In this document: positions 1 to 63,829 of the stretch, in pieces
Position numbering within the stretch: position 1 is the first letter of the stretch
Layout: every line of letters begins with the position of its first letter
NCBI RefSeq assembly: GCF_036417845.1
Contig: NC_089994.1
Coordinates: 16,758,001-16,822,000, forward strand
DNA from: Apteryx mantelli
Taxonomy: Eukaryota; Chordata; Aves; Apterygiformes; Apterygidae
Length of the DNA: 64,000 nucleotides
Direction of reading: 5' to 3'
Position numbers and translations under genes: made by a program
The notes under the pieces: model-generated
Told to the model about the DNA's origin: nothing
Databases searched by the model: none
What the model saw: only the letters and a program-made list of their open reading frames with translations

Positions 1-157
1 TGGATGGTGTGGATTCAAATGGAGTATCCCCTTTTGGAACAAAGGAAAACCCAGTTGGCCATTTAATTCCATTGCAGAAAAATGGCTGCCTGATCTGTTG
101 GCCTCTCCTTAGCTGTCTGCTGAAGGATGTTTTTAGATCAGCGTCTAATAACTCAAG

Positions 158-400
158 CCAAATGGAAGCTGCGCGCCGATTGGCTGCGGGCGCCCGGTGC
201 CTTTAACCAGCCAATTACCCGACCGCGGCCGAGCTGCGGCCGCGGAGCCGCGCCCGCGCCCTGCGCCCGCCGCGGCGGCCGGCTCCGCGCCCCGGCGAGC
301 GGCGGGAGGACCGCGCCGCGCGGCCTTTAATAGCTAAAACAAAATGGAAGCTCCCCGCTGATTGGCTGCCGCCAGCCCCGGACCTTTAATAAGCAAAACT
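158..400 (+). repeat. Duplicated promoter module (ATGGAAGCT / ATTGGCTGC / CCTTTAA)
   Basis: Two copies of an ordered module are visible. AAATGGAAGCT at 160-170 is followed by GATTGGCTGC at 178-187 and CCTTTAA near 200. AAATGGAAGCT at 342-352 is followed by GATTGGCTGC at 360-369 and CCTTTAATAAGC at 383-394. An extra CCTTTAATAGC tail at 324-334 suggests a third, decayed unit. The spacing between the ATGG and ATTGG elements is the same in both copies, so this is probably a local duplication of an NF-Y/YY1-like unit. Confidence 0.6.
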
Positions 401-917
401 GCCGCTTCCCCCCCCCTCCTTCCCCAATCGTGTGAAATTGCCACAGTGTCGCCAAACGGCGCCGAGCCGCGCGGTCCCCCCCCTCCCCCCCTCGCTGCAC
501 CGCCGCCGCCGCAGCAGGGCGGCGGGCGCCGCGCCGCGCTCCGCCCGCAGCCGCGGCCGCCCGCCCGCCCGCTCGGCCGTCGCGGGCTCGCCGAAGTCTT
601 CCCCCAAAACTTGTCCCACCTAGGTCCATCTTGTTTAGAAACAGTTTGCGCTAAGGTAAATGCAGCGGGCAGATTCCACGCTCCCCCCCGCATGCCGTTA
701 ACCCCGGGGCGGGGAGGAAAAAAAAAAAACCCCGCCCGGCGGGGGCCCATGCCGCGGCGCTCGGCGGCGGCGGGGCGGCGGCGGGCGGCCGCGGGGCCGG
801 GGGCTGCGCGGCGCGGCCGCCGTGAATGTGCAGGCGGCGGAGGGCGGTTAGGCGTTCGCGGCGCTCGCAGCGGTGTATTGTGGGAGGCCGCCGCCGCCAG
901 CAGCGAGCACACACAAT

Positions 918-974
918 ATGTGGTGGCTCGCGAAAACGGGAGGCAGGAGCCTGGCGGCCAGCCCGCGCCGGTAA
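918..974 (+). other. Upstream ORF in the SETD1B leader
   Basis: An ATG at 918 opens an 18-codon frame that stops at TAA 972-974, before the SETD1B start. It matters only if transcription begins upstream of 918, which I cannot tell. It would then be expected to reduce initiation at the main start. Confidence 0.35.
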
Positions 975-982
975 CCGGCCCC

Positions 983-988
983 ATGTGA
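983..988 (+). other. Minimal start-stop upstream ORF (ATGTGA)
   Basis: ATG is directly followed by TGA, 50 bases before the SETD1B start at 1038. Start-stop elements are known to hold ribosomes at the leader. Presence in the mRNA depends on the unknown transcription start. Confidence 0.35.
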
Positions 989-1037
989 GACGGGAGCTCG
1001 CCTTTCGCCGCCCGGAGACGATCGGCCGCCAAACGCG

Positions 1038-50559
<49,522 letters not shown>

Positions 50560-50634
50560 ACTTGAGGTTTCTCATCACACTTGCACCTTCGGCCATGTCA
50601 GAACTGTGGTAACCAGGTGTGGTTGCACTTTGCC

Positions 50635-50730
50635 AAAAAAAGAGGGAAAAAAAAAAGAAAAAAAAGGAAGAAAAAAATTAAAAAAGAAAAAAATATTAAA
50701 AAAAGAGAGGAAAAAAGAGAAGAAGAAAAC
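50635..50730 (+). repeat. A-rich tract in the SETD1B 3' UTR
   Basis: About 96 bases, almost all A with scattered G and a few T, starting 75 bases after the stop codon. It could bind poly(A)-binding protein and act as an internal priming site in oligo-dT libraries. Confidence 0.85.
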
Positions 50731-51134
50731 CAAGCAAGTTTCGCACTTCTGCCAGGATCACGAATGAAAGCAAAAAGCGCACATGCTTACGAGGACTGTT
50801 CATGTTTCAGGTGCTCTTTCCTTTTCAGATCCAACACGCACACAAAAAGGTGATTACCATTTTGTGGCATGGTCTATCCAAACACTAGCTTCTCTCTGTT
50901 TGGTCCCTACATTAATGCTCCGTAATGGGATAATGGTACCTTTTTTTTTTTCTTTTTTTTTTAATTGTTGTTATAAACCTTCATCTTTTCGTAAATGCTG
51001 CTACCTTTTTCTCATCAGTTTTGTTGGTTGAAAAAGACATTCAACGTTTAAATGTGAAGCAGAGACTGAAAATGCCATATAAGGTTTGTTGGGAGCTTGA
51101 TTGGCTGCAATTGCACAGACTTCTCAGAGTAAGC

Positions 51135-51142
51135 TGTAAATA
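51135..51142 (+). promoter_or_regulatory. Pumilio-type site TGTAAATA
   Basis: Exact match to UGUANAUA, overlapping the proximal poly(A) signal at 51139. Confidence 0.45.
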
Positions 51143-51144
51143 AA
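51139..51144 (+). terminator. SETD1B: Proximal poly(A) signal AATAAA
   Basis: Canonical hexamer 580 bases after the stop codon. The sequence downstream contains GTAAGGTTGATGTT, which is GT-rich. Use would give a short 3' UTR that ends before the hairpin and the CpG-rich block. Confidence 0.5.
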
Positions 51145-51278
51145 TGTAAGGTTGATGTTACAGAGCAAGCCAGAGGCTTGAGGGGGTGTGAGTGGGCTGC
51201 ATGCGTGTGCTTGGGTGCGTGTGTGCGTATGGAGACGTGTCCACAGTGAGACTGTAGGCGAGCTGTCCTGCCTTTGCA

Positions 51279-51360
51279 TTAGGGATGAGCCCGAACAAGT
51301 CCCCGAACCCGGCCGGGTCTGCCGCAGACCTCAGCTCGAGCGCCTCGGGCTCATCTCTAA
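51279..51360 (+). other. Long hairpin in the SETD1B 3' UTR
   Basis: TTAGGGATGAGCCCGA (51279-51294) pairs with TCGGGCTCATCTCTAA (51345-51360) over 16 bases with a single G-T pair. One more A-T pair (51278 with 51361) extends the stem to 17. The loop holds the palindrome ACCCGGCCGGGT and the small hairpin GTCTGCCGCAGAC. It may be a structured RNA element or a fossil of a DNA repeat; I recognise no family. Confidence 0.6.
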
Positions 51361-53429
51361 TTTTCATACACCGTGCTGGTATATTGGGGGATCCGAACCT
51401 CAGCATCCGTACAAGGAAAACATTGGATACCGCAGTCACCAGGAGTAAGAAGTTGAGTCGGTTTTGTAGCTGTAGGATCGCGGCGCAGCGGATGGCCTTT
51501 TCGGGTGCCCGTTTCTTGTGGATTGGCTTGTCTTGCGTTGGGAAAAAAAGACTGAGGCTGAAATTAAGTGGTCAGCGCAGCCCTCGGTTACGCTGTAGAA
51601 ATCTTCCCTCCCTTTAAGCATCCTGTTTACGCCACGCTGCTAACGGGGGGCTGCGGTTTTCTCCCTGGTGGTGGGAAACCAGCTGATGCGTTTCTCGTAT
51701 TGATTTTTCTCCTTGTCACCCGCATCTCCCTGCCCGTCGAGCGTTCGCGGGGGGAGTATCTGCTCTGGCCTTGGATGGGGGAGACGCCTCTCGTGATAGG
51801 AGAGGAGCTGCCGCGCGGCTCCCCTCCCTCCGTTACACAGTAACTCGCCCTCGGCTGGGCCCGTCCTTCCCGTGAGACCAAACGCAGAAGAAAGCGTTCC
51901 CAAGTGCAAGTTACGGCGGCAGCGCTGTCCTCCCCCATCCGCAGTGTGAGAATGGACGCTTTTTCAAATTCGGAAGGCATCCTTCGAACTCATTTTCCAA
52001 TCTGCGTTGTCCTTGTAGAGGTACCGAGGTGAAGTTTGCAGTTCTCCGAGAGGTTCCGTTTACAAATGGGCCAAAACGCCAAAGAAACGCTTCTTTGGAT
52101 GTGATCTGGAAACGTTAGCCGACCATTCGGGGATAGACAGGATCAGTGTTTCGGCTTGCATTGAATTTCTCTGGCTTTAAAAGTAGAGATTAGTTATATG
52201 AAACCTTTTTAATTGGCTTACGGGGGAAATTGCAATGTGATTATGAAATGCAGACATCTGCATGACTTAAAACTACAGTTTTTTTCCCTGCAAAGTAAAT
52301 TGGACAGCTGTCATCGGTACCCTGTTCTGATTAGTGACATTTACTCTCTGACAGCTCCGCGATCAGGGGTTGCAACCTTGCCGAGAGTTTCCCAGAAGTT
52401 TTTCCTGCCATTACTTGGAATTGCCAGGCCTGTACTCTGGAGCGGAGCACGTTCCCTAGGCTGGACCTCCGTATCCAAATTTCTTCTCCAAACAAAAGGC
52501 CTAAACTAACAGGAACACACCGACTGCTACGAGCTGCCTTAATGCCGCCTGTGTTCCTCTCTGAGGACAGTGACGTTGCCCCTAGGACTGGACGGTCTGT
52601 AGTCTCATCTCTGGTTTTGTTTTGCTTGTTGTTTCCTTTGGGTTTGGGTTTTTTTCCCCCTCTTTGTAAATCTCTCCAGCAAGCGGGTAATCATGACCCA
52701 GAACCTAAAATTATGAGAAGCACAAATAGTTTCTGTCACTGAGCGTTGGTTGTAGCTACAGCTATGGCAGGAGCATTTGGGAATTAAACCAGCTGCTTTT
52801 TTCTTTCTTTTTTTTCTTTTTTAATGTGGTTCCTCTAGTTGCGTAGTAGCCCCGGGTGGCGCCTCTCCGGCTTGGCCTTTTACGCTCTCGCAGCTTTGGA
52901 GATGCACAGATGTTTCCCGTGTCTCCGAGCTGGAGCCCCCAGGTCCAGCAGCTCGGACGTTCTCGGCCTTCTTCCTCTCTGCTCCACCAAACCCCCGCGT
53001 GAAGGTGGGTTTGTGGGGAAAACGCCCAGCCCCGAAGTAGCCCCTGATGATTTTGTATTTCCCAGCTTGTCCGTGTGCTCTGGAGCTCTGGTGGGACAGG
53101 ATTAGCCCCCGCGGTTTGCCTTAACCCTTACTGAGGGGAGCAGCCGGCCGTGGTCTGCTGAACCGAGACCTCCGAGTTTGGCTCCTTCATTTTTAGAGCA
53201 CTGAAGGATTTGGGTGCCAAAGCTCAGGAGCACCTAGGTGGCACGGGCACTCCCCAAAATGTCCGTAACCAGCCCGTTTTAGGATTCCAGACAAACGACG
53301 TGAGTTTTCCGAAGCGCTGAGCTCCCTGTAACCCCCCGGAAAAGTGGGAGCTGTGCAACGCTTGGCACTTCTGAAAACCCATGTTCCTCTGGGCTCAAAG
53401 CCAAGCGCGAGGCTTCCCTGTTCTTCCCC

Positions 53430-53720
53430 CAAAATCTTGGCTTGCCAGGTCCTCCGCGGGCAGGTGCTTCGGCCGGCGCAGGGCTCCAGCCGGCCCCGGG
53501 GATTTTCCCTGCGGCGCTGCGGGCGCTCGCGCCTCGGGCGCTTCCCTGCGACCAGCCGGGGGCTCGCCGGGGCCGGGCAGCCCCCGGAGGTGCCTTTCGC
53601 GCCCCTCTGCGATGCTTTGGCTTGGACTTAGACGGGGCGAGAGGAGAGGAGGGAAGGGGAAAGGCAGCTGGGGGGCTCGGGGCAGCCCCCTGCCCGCGCC
53701 GGTGCCGCAGAGACCCCGCG
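53430..53720. other. CpG-rich block inside the SETD1B 3' UTR
   Basis: Very GC-rich with many CpG, including GCTGCGGGCGCTCGCGCCTC. It resembles a CpG island and could be a promoter for an antisense or downstream transcript. Open frames across it look compositional. Confidence 0.5.
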
Positions 53721-54329
53721 TGCAGCTTCCCCCAGAGGTTTACCCACGTAGTTCATTCCCTGAAAAGCGTCTCCCTAATTTGCTTTGACTTAAATTGAAA
53801 ACTAGAACAAGAAAAAGAGAGAGACACGTTGGCTGTGTTCCCTGCGAAACTGCATCTCACTTCAGGCTCTCCGCTAGGGGGAATGATCCTAGAGAACAGT
53901 GCAAAAGTTTTGGAAATGTCACTTAAATTTTCGGTCTCCCGGTATGAATAAGCTGGCTTTGGTTCAGAGTGTCGATGCCTTCGCCGCCGGCGTTCCTCGG
54001 CCGCGCGCTCTGCTCGTGAATCCCGCGCGCCTTCGCCCGACGTCTCCGTTGAGCTGTTAGATTCGCCCCCGCGTTTCCAGTTCCAGCGTGGTCCCAAAAG
54101 TGGTCTGTACCTAGCCGGGATCCGGGGGGGAAGGGGCTCATCTTGCAGATATTTATATTGTATAGAGCAGCTTATTTCTACAAGAAAAACATTTTTAAAC
54201 TCCAACAAAGTATACAGTAGTTTCAGTTCCGGTTTTTGTGACCTTTTTCAGGGATCATTTCAGTGCATTTCTGTATAAAATAAAAATTTAAGGAAAAAAG
54301 GATTTTGAAGTATAAAAAAATGCATCTTC

Positions 54330-54337
54330 TGTACATA
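54330..54337 (+). promoter_or_regulatory. Pumilio-type site TGTACATA
   Basis: Exact UGUANAUA match in the AT-rich distal 3' UTR. Confidence 0.45.
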
Positions 54338-54425
54338 GGCAAACTCAAGAATCTTCTCTTCAAACACTGTTTCTTGTAGAAACATGTTGAAATTTTTTTG
54401 CTGATTTCTTTGTACTTCAAGAGCA

Positions 54426-54433
54426 TGTAAATA
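54426..54433 (+). promoter_or_regulatory. Pumilio-type site TGTAAATA
   Basis: Lies 96 bases after the preceding site, followed by the AU-rich TTTATTAAAA. Confidence 0.45.
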
Positions 54434-54620
54434 ATTTATTAAAAGTGACTATTGTAATTTGGAGTTCTTTTTAAACAGATTCCAGCTCTAACTCGTGTCA
54501 AGAAGGTGGGGAGGAAGGAAGGACTAAGTATAGCAAAGGAGCTGGTGGCATTTACAGCTTGTGTCAAGCTTTGTAAAATGTAAATTCTGTACAAATAAGT
54601 TTGTTTTTTTTTTTTTGTCA

Positions 54621-54626
54621 AATAAA
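54621..54626 (+). terminator. SETD1B: Poly(A) signal AATAAA
   Basis: Canonical hexamer after a poly-T run, with T-rich sequence downstream near 54680. A plausible main or alternative 3' end. Confidence 0.5.
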
Positions 54627-55005
54627 TAGATGAAATTAGAAGCATTAAGAAACTGAAGACAAAATTGCCAAGTCAGGCTTCTTTTTTTTTTCCCCCTCAG
54701 TCTGAAACCTAATGTGCAAAATCTATTTATTTCAAGTGAGGAAATGTGTATAGTCTAATAGACAACCTAAAATGTATTTAAGCGAGTCTGCAACTGGATT
54801 TTTTTCAATTTAATATTTTTGTTTTGTTTTTACAAATTTCCTCCTTAATTGCCACTGTAGTATTTGTCCAAGTGAAAAGAAACACATTATAAAGGACACT
54901 CTCAAATGAATGAGCAGTTTTAAAAGCAAAATCAAAGAACACCCTGCTCCTGATCCATGCAGTTTCCCAGTTCTGTAAACAGGTTGTTTTAATTCACAGT
55001 ATGAA

Positions 55006-55011
55006 AATAAA
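55006..55011 (+). terminator. SETD1B: Poly(A) signal AATAAA
   Basis: Canonical hexamer in GAAAATAAAGGG. Conserved-looking AT-rich sequence continues beyond it, so it may be alternative. Confidence 0.45.
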
Positions 55012-55239
55012 GGGCCTCCTTTAAAAGGAGGCAGGTAAAATGGTTTGCAATGAATGAAAAACCTTATTTTTTTTTAAGTTCCTTACAGAAAAAAAAATCT
55101 CTGCTTTGAAGATTTAGGATTTCTGCTTTTTCTTTTGTTAAGCAAATTTATAAATTTAGGGATGTTTTGTGCATATAGAATCTGTCATCAGTATGTATCT
55201 TGTTTTGAAGAAAGTGTTTTTGTTGTGGATGTGTCATGC

Positions 55240-55247
55240 TGTATATA
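55240..55247 (+). promoter_or_regulatory. Pumilio-type site TGTATATA
   Basis: Exact UGUANAUA match, about 90 bases before the likely distal 3' end. Confidence 0.4.
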
Positions 55248-55318
55248 TTTGTTCATATTTTTGTGAATTGAATACTATGTACCATTGTATTATAGTAACT
55301 TTTATAAAGCAAACCATA

Positions 55319-55324
55319 AATATA
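55319..55324 (+). terminator. SETD1B: Possible distal poly(A) signal AATATA
   Basis: A variant hexamer following ACTTTTATAAAGCAAACC and preceding a change to GC-richer, intergenic-looking sequence at about 55390. Weak as a motif; placed by context. Confidence 0.35.
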
Positions 55325-55344
55325 CTGACTTTTCTTACAGAAAA

Positions 55345-57849
55345 ATGATGTTGTGCTTAATGTATAGCTATGGCTGCTTTTGTTTCTCGGACCCGTGCTA
55401 GGAACCGAGAGCTCAAGGAGCCGGATCCAGAAAAACAGTCCAAAGAACTGGTTTTAAAGGAAGTTTACTGAGAACACTCATCCTGGTGTACAGGCGATGA
55501 CTTTTAAGCAACAGCTCACAAATACTGTGTGGAAGAAGTACACGAGCAGTTTAAGTTTATAAGCTTGGCAAAGAAAATGATCTTAGTATTGAAATCCTTA
55601 CAAGATTTAGGAGATTAGGAGCAGCCCCCTCGGGCCAGGCTGCCCGGCCTGTCCCGCCGCAGCCGTGGGAGGCACCCAGAGCCCCAGCGCGAGTCCGGTG
55701 CCGGAGGAGCAGCAGCTTGTGCGGAGCCTCTTGCCATGTGCGCGGAGGTGCAAATTGCCTGCTAAAGTGCGGGAAGCGGAGGGAGGTAATTTGTCCCCGG
55801 TTCCTGGGCAGAGATCTCAGCCTTGTCCCGTGCTCCCCAGCCCGGGTTTTGCAGAGCAGACTGATCGCGGTAGCAGCACTGCCCAGGCAGGCGAGAGGGT
55901 CGCTGCTCCTCCAGCCTCGCCGTAGCCCGTCTCCTTTGGTATTCCTGCCTTTCGTGTCTTTTTTTGACCTTAGGTAGGTGGAAACCCTTAACCTCCCAGC
56001 ACGGTGCTGCTTGGTGGGGTGGGAGGCGCCTGCTCCCTCCATCACCCACCTGGAGCAGGCTCGGTGCTGCGGGCGCTGTGACAGGCTCCGCCGTCTCCTC
56101 CGACGGGATGCGGCTGGTGTCGAGGCTTGCCATGGGATAACGGCTTGCTCCAGGCTTTTGTGGCTGGTTAAGATGATGCTGTAAGGTTGCCAGGGGGCCA
56201 AAAGCCTTTTAGTTTTTTTTAAATTACTTTTTTTTATCACTTTTTCTTAAATTGCTTTTTATTTAAATCTGAAATTAATTCTATTATCTGCATTTAACAG
56301 GAGAGGGAACTGGAGAAGCCAAAGCGTGAGGTTTGATGCCGATCGCTTACTGAGCTAACGGCAGCCGCCTGCCTCCCCTTGCAGGTTTGTGGTGTTGTGG
56401 CGGTGTTTGAAGTGGCTCCTCCGAGTTTAGAGAGAGAGAGACCGAAGGCAGAGAGTAGTGGAGCAGCCGATAAAGAGGGGAAAATCGAACCCATGGGAGG
56501 GTCTTTGCTGCGGAGGGTGTCACAAGGTGAGAGGCAATTCCCAGGTCAGTTCTCCACTATCCCTGCTTTTACAGCTGACCACAGTGGCCAGAAAGTATTT
56601 AGAAATGGGACGGGAGAAGCGAGCAGTCCACGTGGTTGTTAGAGGCTCTTGGTGGCTGCACGAGGCATTTCGGAAGCCGACTTGCCTCCGAGGCCCCAGG
56701 TTCTCCGGGCTGCAGGGGGAGGCAGCCGCCGGGGCCGGGGCTGAGCTGGGGGTAGGTTACCAGGCGCTGGTGGGATATCCCGGGATTTCATCCCGCAGCA
56801 GGGTGAGCTGCGTGCTCCGAGGTCACTGTGCGGGGGGCACAAGCCCAGCTTTGCAGCGGGTTGCTTCCATGCTCCCCGCGCTCAGCCTGGCTCCCCGGGG
56901 ACCTTGCTGATGCCGGCACGGGAAAGGCAAGGGGGATGCAGCGGGAGGCCAAACCTCACGAGAGCAGAGAGCAGGGTTAAACCTGGAGGACAGCTGGGGT
57001 CAGGGCCAGGTCTTGGCCACCGCTGGGTCCCCGCACCTAGTCTCTGGCCTCATGTTTCTTCCACCAGAGGCCCAAGTTTGGTAGCCAAAGGTGATGGCCA
57101 CAGCTCCTCTCCCATGGTAGCCCCATCCCTGCGAGGCTCTGCTGCCTGGACTAGGCGTGAGTGTTGCTCCGCACCTCCGCCACGTCAGGATGCTGGTGGG
57201 AATTGAGTCTGAGGGGCTTGTCCTGAGCCTCAGGCTTGGGCCTGGGAACGAGGGCCTTTGCTGCTCCAGGTTTTGAGCAGCTTCAGTGCTCCTCACTGGT
57301 GACATCAGTGAACAGCGGTGGGTGGGCAGGGGTTTTGGAGGGCAGAGCTGCGACATTGGAAGACTCAGGGCACCAGCAACCCTGCAAGCTTCTCCAGCAG
57401 TCACAAATGAGCTCTGCAGACTCCTCAAGGAGCATTTGCAGTCTTTTGGTCTCTCTTGGCCTTATCTGTGTCCAAGCATTCAGCAACTGGGCTCTGCAGA
57501 CACTTTTAGAAGGTCTGGCTGGGCTGTTGCTGCTCCAGCCAGGGGCAGCGCTGGTACCAGGCAGACGTGGTGAAGCTGGACCAGCCCCATCTGCAGGGGG
57601 TACAAGCCGCTCTTGTGAATGTGGAGCTCAGCAGCAGACCTGTGGTGCTGCCTCTGGCACCTGGAAAGGCACCTTGGCTCCTCCGGTTGCCTCCTCTGCT
57701 CCAGCGCCAGCTCCTGCTGGAGCCACCTCAGCGGCACGAGGCTGTTGTTCAGTCTGCTGCAGCCTCAGTTCCTCCCCGTGTCCCTGCAGCCGCAGAGGAA
57801 AATGTGGTACAGAGCGTTCAGGCCGGCCAGCACTGACTTACCAGGCACA
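55345..57849. other. Intergenic region between SETD1B and HPD
   Basis: 2.5 kb between the convergent 3' ends. Frames of 227 codons (- strand, 55557-56240) and 207 codons (+ strand, 57236-57859) exist but show no domain I recognise. The second half is GC-rich with CTGCTCCAG-like repeats. No RNA gene is seen. Confidence 0.6.
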
Positions 57850-58684
57850 CGAGCAGTGACAGAAACGGGCTTTATTGTGTCGGTGGAGAAAGTCCCCTTG
57901 GGTCGGCCTGGGACAGTGCCCAGAGCGATGGCCCAAGGGGAGTTTTCCCGTGCAGCCGGGATCTGAGCCAGGCAATCACTGCAAATTCCAGCAATTACTT
58001 CTCCAAGTCTGAATGAAATATTGGAGAAACCCCAACCGTTCATCACTTCTGGAATTTAAAGGTATTAGAGCAAGGCTACGTTACACTGAAAGGAAGGCTG
58101 AAACACATAAATTTTAGATTAAATCTCATTCCAGGAATGTTGTAACTACCCTAAAACCAAGTGTTTAATTGCAGGAAATTCAAACTCAAGATGGAATATA
58201 AAAGTAATTTTAAAAATCTTATAAAACAGGAGATGCACAGAGAGGCAAACCCCATCATGCTTTCCTCTCTCGGCTTTCCTATCTCAGCCTTTCTGCATAG
58301 TTAAAATTAATGGAAAACTTTGGACAGACTAAAATTAAGCACTCCCGGTTGTTTCTTCTGTCTCCTCCATAACTTAATGTCTTCTATGACAGAAGCCTCG
58401 TAGTCTTCAGTAGCTTGGATTAGGTTAAATTGGCAGGTTTGACATTTCCCATTTTCTCTCTCCCGTGAAGTCACCAGAGGGCAGTATCTGGGCTGGGTCA
58501 GGAGAGGTTTGAGTCCTTTTACATTTCCACCTTGGCAGTGACTTTCTTGGGTTTCTGACACTTAGTTTTGGGCTGTTTACCAAAGCATGGGCTGTTTCCT
58601 GGTTTCGTGTGTTAATCAGCTTGCTAAGGGTGGAGGCTGCGTTTCTGCCAGCACCGGCGGCTGCTGCTCACCCAGCCGTGTGCT
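57850..58684 (-). other. HPD: HPD 3' untranslated region (approximate)
   Basis: From the base after TAG (58685) to just past the AATAAA at 57871. Mixed composition, no ORF of note. The 3' end could be nearer if a variant signal such as ATTAAA at about 58163 is used. Confidence 0.45.
57871..57876 (-). terminator. HPD: HPD poly(A) signal AATAAA
   Basis: TTTATT on the + strand reads AATAAA on the - strand, with GT-rich sequence (GCTCGTGTGCCTGG) just downstream. It is the first canonical hexamer I find after the HPD stop, about 810 bases away. Confidence 0.5.
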
Positions 58685-63760
<5,076 letters not shown>

Positions 63761-63799
63761 TTTTGTGACCTGACGGTTGTGACAGCGGCAAGAGCGAGT
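63761..63799 (-). other. HPD: HPD 5' leader (approximate)
   Basis: Short leader between the likely start region (CTCACTC, A at 63799, initiator-like) and the ATG. It contains AGGTCA, a nuclear-receptor half-site, just before the start codon. The exact transcription start is not fixed. Confidence 0.45.
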
Positions 63800-63815
63800 G
63801 AGTCTGCGGGAGCAT

Positions 63816-63823
63816 TTAATATA
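63816..63823 (-). promoter_or_regulatory. HPD: HPD TATA-like box (TATATTAA)
   Basis: The - strand reads CTATATTAAATG, about 24-33 bases before the likely transcription start and 56 before the ATG. This fits a focused promoter, as common for liver enzymes. Further upstream the - strand has AAATAAATC and GTTGCAAATGG near 63870-63905, which resemble forkhead/HNF3 and C/EBP-type sites. Confidence 0.6.
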
Positions 63824-63829
63824 GTGACA

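Larger units (their letters stand above)
79..1037 (+). promoter_or_regulatory. SETD1B: CpG-island promoter and 5' leader of SETD1B
   Basis: From about 170 to 1030 the sequence is very GC-rich and dense in CpG, with no TATA box at a sensible place, as expected for a broad CpG-island promoter of a widely expressed chromatin gene. CCAAT boxes (NF-Y type) lie at 211-215 and 423-427 in forward sense, and as ATTGG at 179-183 and 361-365. A YY1-like AAAATGGCTGC lies at 79-89, and a CTCGCGAAAA stretch near 928 resembles an E2F-type site. The transcription start cannot be fixed from sequence; the leader directly upstream of 1038 must belong to exon 1. Factor names are inferred from motifs only. Confidence 0.75.
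50560..55340 (+). other. SETD1B: SETD1B 3' untranslated region (approximate end)
   Basis: Starts after TGA at 50559. The far part (54100-55340) is AT-rich with several poly(A) signals and Pumilio-type sites, like a distal 3' UTR. The end is set near 55340, after the last plausible signals; use of the sites at 51139, 54621 or 55006 would give shorter forms. Between 51450 and 53750 the sequence is GC-rich and CpG-rich, which is unusual for a 3' UTR, so a break in the transcript there cannot be excluded. Confidence 0.6.

Noticed and set aside
334-1032. Long - strand and + strand open frames across the promoter
   Set aside because: Rich in Ala, Arg, Gly and Pro on both strands and in several frames at once; explained by the CpG island.
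53753-54208. 151-codon - strand frame in the SETD1B 3' UTR
   Set aside because: No homology recognised, and it overlaps the CpG-rich to AT-rich transition; composition explains the first half.
55557-56240. 227-codon - strand frame between the genes
   Set aside because: No recognisable domain; basic low-complexity stretches; no poly(A) or promoter logic. Kept only as a remark under the intergenic entry.
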